DNA from: Marinimicrobium koreense
Lineage (GTDB): Bacteria > Pseudomonadota > Gammaproteobacteria > Pseudomonadales > Cellvibrionaceae
Length of the DNA stretch: 64,000 nt
Direction of reading: 5' to 3'
NCBI RefSeq assembly: GCF_003762925.1
Contig: NZ_RJUK01000002.1
Span: 310,001-374,000, forward strand
Made by a program: the position numbers and the translations under genes. Under the pieces are notes generated by a model. That model had not been told where the DNA came from, made no database searches, and worked only from the letters and a program-made list of their open reading frames with translations. Positions 61,284 through 64,000 of the stretch are shown piece after piece; position 1 is the first letter of the stretch, and each line of letters begins with the position of its first letter.

Positions 61284-63450
61284 TAAGGGAATACTCCTTT
61301 TTTTCTCTAGGAAATCTGGCCTCTGGCAATATTTCCCTGAGCCTTTTCATTTCTTTCTCTTTCAAATTTTCGTTCTGTGCTTTCTTGTAACGACCTCTCC
61401 TTCTCCGGTCATCCTCATTCTCAGCGTTTTTCGAATCCACCGTTCCTTTGGCTACCTCCGCATAGTAGGTGTAGTAGAGCGCCGCACCCGTAAACAGCAC
61501 ACTTCCACCAATCGCGGGCTCACCTTCTTTTACGGTTGACGTAAGCTCGAACACAGCGCCAATACCTTTAGATTCAGATCCCGCGCTCTTGAGGGACATT
61601 ACCATGCCCGCCCTGACCTCGACATAGAATATTTTTGCTTTCGCCTCGATTCTGGCTTCTACACCAACCAACAAACTCAGCGCACTCTTGTTGGTCGTCG
61701 TTACTCCGTCTTTGGCCAACCAGCGTTTTCCTGCGTTCTTTTCCCAAGATAAGCTGCCTGAAAGCTCACCGGAAATAAGCAAGTCCAGTGCGACTACAGC
61801 GCCTGCACTGAGCTGCTCTGTTCCTATCCCTTTTTGCGCGCGCTCTCGAATCTCCTTAAGAATCGTGGAGTGGGGTCCCTGCAGGCTGATTATGGTATCG
61901 AGAATATCGACACACACATCAGCTTTAAGCAGTGGCGTCATGGACAACGATATACTTCCCGATACCGCGATATCGTTTCGCTGTTCGACCTCTTTAAGTT
62001 CAACACCCCCTTTGAGCTCTACCGTCGGCCAAGTCAGTTCAACCTTGTTTCGATTGGATTCATTTCGGTTTTTCCCTTTGCGGGTGTACTTTTCGATGCT
62101 TTCGGTCACAGTGTCCATCATTGACCGGATCTCAGGGAAGCAGTCGTCCACCGTCAACTTTTTGTCCGATCCGAGCTCCCAATGGTGAGTATTCACCTGA
62201 CCGGACACTTTCCCGGAGAGTGCCCAGTCTCCGGTTGAGCCTTCATTACTATCAAGGCTTTTAGACGCACTACTCTGAGAGTATCCAGCCTTAACGCCGC
62301 CCTCCCACTTCACCATCGGAAACGCCTGCACAATTCCCTCTATCTGCTCGATTTCTGAGCAGCCGGAGGAGCTGAAACGGTAGGTGTTGAAGTCGATATC
62401 ACCCGGTAACAGATAACGGCGCAGGAAGTCGCTGAAGGTTTCCACCGGTCGGTCGTTACTCGGGGGCAGCACCGCTACTTCTTTACCACTTTGTTTGATG
62501 ACGCTGTCGCCGTCCGGGCCGCTCAGATTGATTGAGGGGCATGCATTTTTGCCGTGACCGCAGGCGCCGGCGAAATCGACGGTGATTTTGTCGGGGCGGT
62601 CATCCTGGGTTATGACCTGCAGCACTTTCTGGGTGCCGTTCATATTCGGTTCGCCATTGAGCACGTCGAGCATGTAGCCGCGCGACCCGTAGTGGGTGCA
62701 CCGCAGCATGAATTTTTGCAGCTCGCACACGGGGATTTCCTCGACGGGGTCATCATTGTGTGCGCCATCGCCACTGTCGTCGGCGTGGGGGCCCAATGTG
62801 GCGGGAGCATTTCCGGCCGTGGCTTCCAGCAGCTCTTCTACCAGATTGGTTTCGCCTCCGGGTTTACCGGCGCCCGTCTGTATTGGCTCCTCCACTACGA
62901 CCAGCTCACCTTCGTGCAGCGCCTGAGCAATGGACTGAAGCGGGGCCTGTGCTTGCCATTGGCCTGCCGGGAGCAATTTCCCGGTGGCTTTGAGTTGTTG
63001 GGCGCTGGGATTGAGGCTCTGCACAAAGGCTTTAGCGTCGCTCAGGCTGACAAAAGATCGGGCGGGGTGGTCGCTTTTGGTAGCGTTTGCGGCCGGCATC
63101 AGTGCCCAGGCGCTGTCCCGGTTATTGCGGAAGCGGGTCAGGCCACTCAGGCTGTTGAGCATGGCCGGGTTGGCGCTGGGGTAGATCTGAACCCGTCCCT
63201 CGGCAATCCAGTCCGCCACGCGCCGGCGGGCATCGCAGGGGTCGGCAGGCGGAGCGGAGTCACCGAGGCTGACCAACAATTGCAGCCAGAAATCGGGGTC
63301 GCAATCCAGGCCGATCAGAAATTGATGCGCATAGAAGTTGTCGCCAAACCACATCGGTCGCGAGATCGGGCGAGGCCCCTGGCTGGGGTGATAAAAGCGG
63401 TAATATCGACCAAGCAGGTCGTTCAGGTAAGGCACACTTGCAGGTAGCAT
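61267..63450 (-). CDS. 727-residue protein without signal peptide, candidate secreted toxin/effector
   Basis: No family assigned with certainty. The N-terminal half is distinctive (GRYYRFYHPSQGPRPISRPMW, FYAHQFLIGLDCDPDFWLQLL). A Pro/Ala/Asp linker follows at about 190-235, then a small Cys-rich domain (LQKFMLRCTHYGSRGYMLDVL ... GACGHGKNACPSI, about 238-305). After about residue 370 comes a long beta-rich part (ELTWPTVELKGGVELKEVEQRND, GSLSWEKNAGKRWL, LLVGVEARIEAKAKIFYVEVRAG, GSVLFTGAALYYTYYAEVAKG) and a highly charged tail (RRRRGRYKKAQNENLKEKEMKR). That beta-rich part recalls C-terminal regions of type VI effector candidates in Pseudomonas-like bacteria; this is recollection, not a search. 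AGGAG stands ten bases before ATG 63450. Its 3' end overlaps the lipoprotein gene by 17 bases. No hcp, vgrG or PAAR gene is in the window. Confidence 0.65.
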   Translation of the reverse strand: MLPASVPYLNDLLGRYYRFYHPSQGPRPISRPMWFGDNFYAHQFLIGLDCDPDFWLQLLVSLGDSAPPADPCDARRRVADWIAEGRVQIYPSANPAMLNSLSGLTRFRNNRDSAWALMPAANATKSDHPARSFVSLSDAKAFVQSLNPSAQQLKATGKLLPAGQWQAQAPLQSIAQALHEGELVVVEEPIQTGAGKPGGETNLVEELLEATAGNAPATLGPHADDSGDGAHNDDPVEEIPVCELQKFMLRCTHYGSRGYMLDVLNGEPNMNGTQKVLQVITQDDRPDKITVDFAGACGHGKNACPSINLSGPDGDSVIKQSGKEVAVLPPSNDRPVETFSDFLRRYLLPGDIDFNTYRFSSSGCSEIEQIEGIVQAFPMVKWEGGVKAGYSQSSASKSLDSNEGSTGDWALSGKVSGQVNTHHWELGSDKKLTVDDCFPEIRSMMDTVTESIEKYTRKGKNRNESNRNKVELTWPTVELKGGVELKEVEQRNDIAVSGSISLSMTPLLKADVCVDILDTIISLQGPHSTILKEIRERAQKGIGTEQLSAGAVVALDLLISGELSGSLSWEKNAGKRWLAKDGVTTTNKSALSLLVGVEARIEAKAKIFYVEVRAGMVMSLKSAGSESKGIGAVFELTSTVKEGEPAIGGSVLFTGAALYYTYYAEVAKGTVDSKNAENEDDRRRRGRYKKAQNENLKEKEMKRLREILPEARFPREKKEYSLNEAPF

Positions 63451-63529
63451 GACTCAGCCACTCCTTGTAATCCCTGTCATTTGCACGCGAATTATGCCAC
63501 AGCGTCTACCGCAAATGTGTGACTCAGTT

Positions 63530-64000
63530 CTACCCCTCGCCGCCCAGAACCCGAAACCAACGTTCCAGTTGGTAGCCATCTCCATCCATCAGTCGTAATT
63601 TGTGCCAACCCGGATCGAGAGAGACCGCCTGCTCGTGAAACAGGCGGGTCTTGCCCAGGTAACGATCATCCAGATGCCAGAACAGCTCTCCCTCGGGATG
63701 GCGATGGACGGCCTGAAGAACGGTGCGCCCGCGCCGCCCGCTCAGTTCCAATGGGATATACACCTGACTGCCCTCACGGGGATAAAGCAGGTCCATGGGC
63801 TGGTCATCGGCGTAGTGGTGAACGGCGGCCAGACAGTCCGATCGCCAGGGGGGAACCGGTCGGTAATCATTATGATGCAGGCGCCAGAAGTGCGCCTGGA
63901 GCGGTGGCAGGGTGAACCAGTCGGCCGAGACCATGGCGCTAACCCGCTCACAACCGGCGTGCACCCGATACTGGCCGGCGGCATCGAGCTGGACCCGCTG
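63530..64000 (-). CDS. pbpC: Penicillin-binding protein 1C, C-terminal end (5' part outside window)
   Basis: The last 156 codons of a gene that continues beyond the window edge. The visible part is the C-terminal domain typical of PBP1C: QYRVHAGCERVSAMVSADWFTLPPLQAHFWRLHHNDYRPVPPWRSDC, then a beta-sandwich (LLYPREGSQVYIPLELSGRRG, LQAVHRHPEGELFWHLDDRYLGKTRLFHEQAVSLDPGWHKLRLMDGDG). PBP1C is a peptidoglycan glycosyltransferase/transpeptidase of the inner membrane, whose catalytic domains would lie upstream. A GTG at 63964 is internal. The candidate toxin gene starts 79 bases downstream on the same strand. Confidence 0.85.
   Translation of the reverse strand, partial: QRVQLDAAGQYRVHAGCERVSAMVSADWFTLPPLQAHFWRLHHNDYRPVPPWRSDCLAAVHHYADDQPMDLLYPREGSQVYIPLELSGRRGRTVLQAVHRHPEGELFWHLDDRYLGKTRLFHEQAVSLDPGWHKLRLMDGDGYQLERWFRVLGGEG

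Overview
The window looks like chromosomal DNA from a marine or plant-litter gammaproteobacterium of the Cellvibrio / Saccharophagus / Marinimicrobium type. This is inferred, not tested. The reasons are moderately high G+C, many secreted glycoside hydrolases carried as lipoproteins, a very large carbohydrate-type TonB-dependent receptor, a polyserine linker in a lipoprotein, and gammaproteobacterial housekeeping genes (ettA, radA, tatD, tamAB, nhaD, pbpC). I see no rRNA, tRNA, CRISPR, transposase or phage genes.

Layout. 1-2.4 kb: the 3' end of a GIY-YIG (UvrC/Cho-like) nuclease gene and a membrane diguanylate cyclase. 2.5-12.5 kb: a polysaccharide utilisation locus with a GH95, a GH43 lipoprotein, a 1197-residue TonB-dependent receptor and, divergently, a second GH43 lipoprotein. 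The enzyme set suits fucosylated or arabinosylated hemicellulose (xyloglucan or glucuronoarabinoxylan). 12.5-34.3 kb: mostly housekeeping and transport (EttA, TauE/SafE permease, a solute-binding/cache sensor, NhaD, a ROK sugar kinase, two tandem PilZ proteins, a BCCT transporter with a porin, RadA, a MATE pump, TatD), plus a GH28 and a CHASE-PAS-PAS-GGDEF-EAL protein. 34.3-39.6 kb: tamA-tamB, overlapping by ATGA. 39.8-42.3 kb: a GH9 lipoprotein with a strong terminator and a leader that can fold over its ribosome binding site.

42.4-64 kb is the accessory part, all on the minus strand. It holds the 3' end of pbpC, a 727-residue protein without signal peptide whose 3' end overlaps by 17 bases the start of a 334-residue lipoprotein (candidate toxin and immunity protein), a polyserine beta-propeller-like lipoprotein, a 4537-residue two-partner-secretion exoprotein (TpsA), and its TpsB transporter. 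The TpsA has a normal TPS amino terminus and beta-helical carboxy-terminal region. Its middle 2,450 residues are about 40 copies of a divergent repeat carrying single RTX-like turns, grouped in a threefold super-repeat of about 630 residues. The toxin candidate and the propeller lipoprotein both show a sharp internal drop in G+C, as expected of modular, exchanged domains.

Between genes there are seven copies of a palindromic repeat of about 30 bases with GTAGG outer arms, including two paired cassettes that bracket ettA. A 23-base triplication follows nhaD. Four proteins bear on cyclic di-GMP (two GGDEF proteins and two PilZ proteins), so surface behaviour is probably second-messenger controlled. 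A link to the giant adhesin is only a hypothesis.
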